This document shows, piece by piece, positions 63,390 to 64,000 of a stretch of 64,000 nucleotides of DNA. The stretch is taken from positions 6,571,108-6,635,107 of the forward strand of contig JAKSZT010054335.1 in assembly GCA_026826555.1 (NCBI GenBank), read 5' to 3'. Each line of letters opens with the position of its first letter. Positions within the stretch are counted from its first letter, which is position 1. The position numbers and the translations under genes were made by a program. A model generated the notes under the pieces. The model did no database searches. It was not told where the DNA came from and worked only from the letters and a program-made list of their open reading frames with translations. Source of the DNA: Tolypeutes matacus (taxonomy: Eukaryota > Chordata > Mammalia > Cingulata > Chlamyphoridae).

Positions 63390-64000
63390 TAATCCGGAGA
63401 GCCCTGGCCCGGGCTTCATCAAAGGGAGCGCCGCCGCCGGCCGAGGTCTGGCCCGGACCCCGCCACCCCGGGACAAAGCCCCCGTCGCCCCCCGATTTCC
63501 TCTGGCGACCCCTGCATGCCAGCAGCCCCGGCGCCCGCCACCCACCACGCAAAACTCGGGGGGGGGGGCCCCGAGCAGGAGACAAAGCCCCGCGGACGCC
63601 CCCCGCGCCGAGCCCCGACTCGGCCCGCGAGCGCCTCGCAGGCCCCAGACCCGCCTCAGAGGCCCCGGGCTCGGGCCCCAGCGGGCCCTCTTCCGAGGGG
63701 GCGAACTTCGCTCCGCTCACAGGACCTGCTCCGACGCGCACGCTGCGGCGCCCTCGAGCGCACCGAATTACTCCGACGAGCCCCGCAGGCCCCCGAGGGC
63801 GGCCGCACGCCCGCCCGGGGCCGCTCCTGGCGCTGCCGAGTAGCTCCGAGCGCGCTCAGCCGCCGCCCCCACGAGCCCGGGCGCCCCCGGCCCGTCCGCG
63901 CGGCCCCCGGCTGCAAGGCCGAGCCCCCGCGCCCCGGGCCGGGCTCCCTCCCCCTACGCGGGCCGGGCCCAGCCTCGGAGCCCCTCCCGCCGCCATCCGG
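63390..64000 (-). promoter_or_regulatory. CTNNB1: CpG island at the 5' side of CTNNB1 intron 1 / approach to the promoter
   Basis: The composition changes abruptly from AT-rich to very GC-rich with dense CpG from about 63390 to the edge. This is where the housekeeping-type CTNNB1 promoter should lie. I looked for the remembered human exon 1 leader but found no convincing match, so exon 1 and the transcription start are probably beyond 64000. GC-rich open frames here are composition-driven. Confidence 0.8.

Larger units (their letters stand above)
46736..64000 (-). other. CTNNB1: CTNNB1 intron 1 (partial), with repeat relics and the 5' CpG island
   Basis: At least about 16.6 kb. The 3' acceptor is at 46736-46737 and the 5' donor lies in or beyond the CpG island at the window edge. 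The stretches 46740-49560, 52100-53420, 57800-59280, 59460-60840 and 61020-63380 are AT-rich and hold nothing I can name, apart from A/T runs. Possible enhancers cannot be seen by eye. Confidence 0.85.

Noticed and set aside
63352..63843. 163-codon open frame in the CpG island
   Set aside because: Pro/Arg/Ala-rich, composition-driven, running against the CTNNB1 transcription direction, with no homology recognised.

Overview
This is a mammalian nuclear genome window with split genes, GT/AG introns and dense interspersed repeats. There are no bacterial or viral genes. The lineage is probably xenarthran, most likely armadillo. The best clue is a young tRNA-derived SINE family found in many copies; its head has internal Pol III promoter boxes and it occurs as monomers and dimers. 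It matches what I know of the armadillo DAS-SINEs. I could not search a repeat library, so the species call is an inference.

Layout. Positions 1-30165 (+ strand) appear to be the 3' end of a large gene. Two phase-compatible terminal exons lie at 29054-29139 and 30024-30087, followed by a TAG stop and an AATAAA at 30141. Because the gene sits tail-to-tail with CTNNB1, I infer ULK4, whose C-terminal part is helical-repeat sequence. Its introns hold two long antisense L1 elements, a nearly full-length but broken sense L1 (19029-25842), three MaLR-type solo LTRs, several DAS SINEs, a 1.2 kb non-coding retroposon and a retrocopied mRNA 3' end. Positions 30165-32920 are the short intergenic gap: a GC/CpG-rich tract followed by a fossil Tigger1 DNA transposon that carries a nested SINE.

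Positions 32925-46735 (- strand) carry CTNNB1 (beta-catenin) from exon 2 to the poly(A) site. All 14 coding exons are intact with canonical splice sites and together give 2,346 nt, or 781 codons plus stop. The GSK3/CK1 phosphodegron, the twelve armadillo repeats (with Lys312 and Lys435) and the C-terminal DTDL motif are all present. From 46736 to the right edge is CTNNB1 intron 1, about 17 kb, with L2, L1, hAT, Tigger and SINE relics. It ends in a CpG island (about 63390-64000) that marks the approach to the promoter. Non-coding exon 1 was not found and is probably just beyond the edge.

No new functional system was found. The most worthwhile observations are the nested-insertion chronology, the mRNA 3'-end retrocopy, the intergenic Tigger1 fossil, an unnamed non-coding retroposon family, a possible CTNNB1 3'UTR intron, three CTNNB1 residue changes from the remembered human protein, and a homopolymer-rich patch that looks like a sequencing error.
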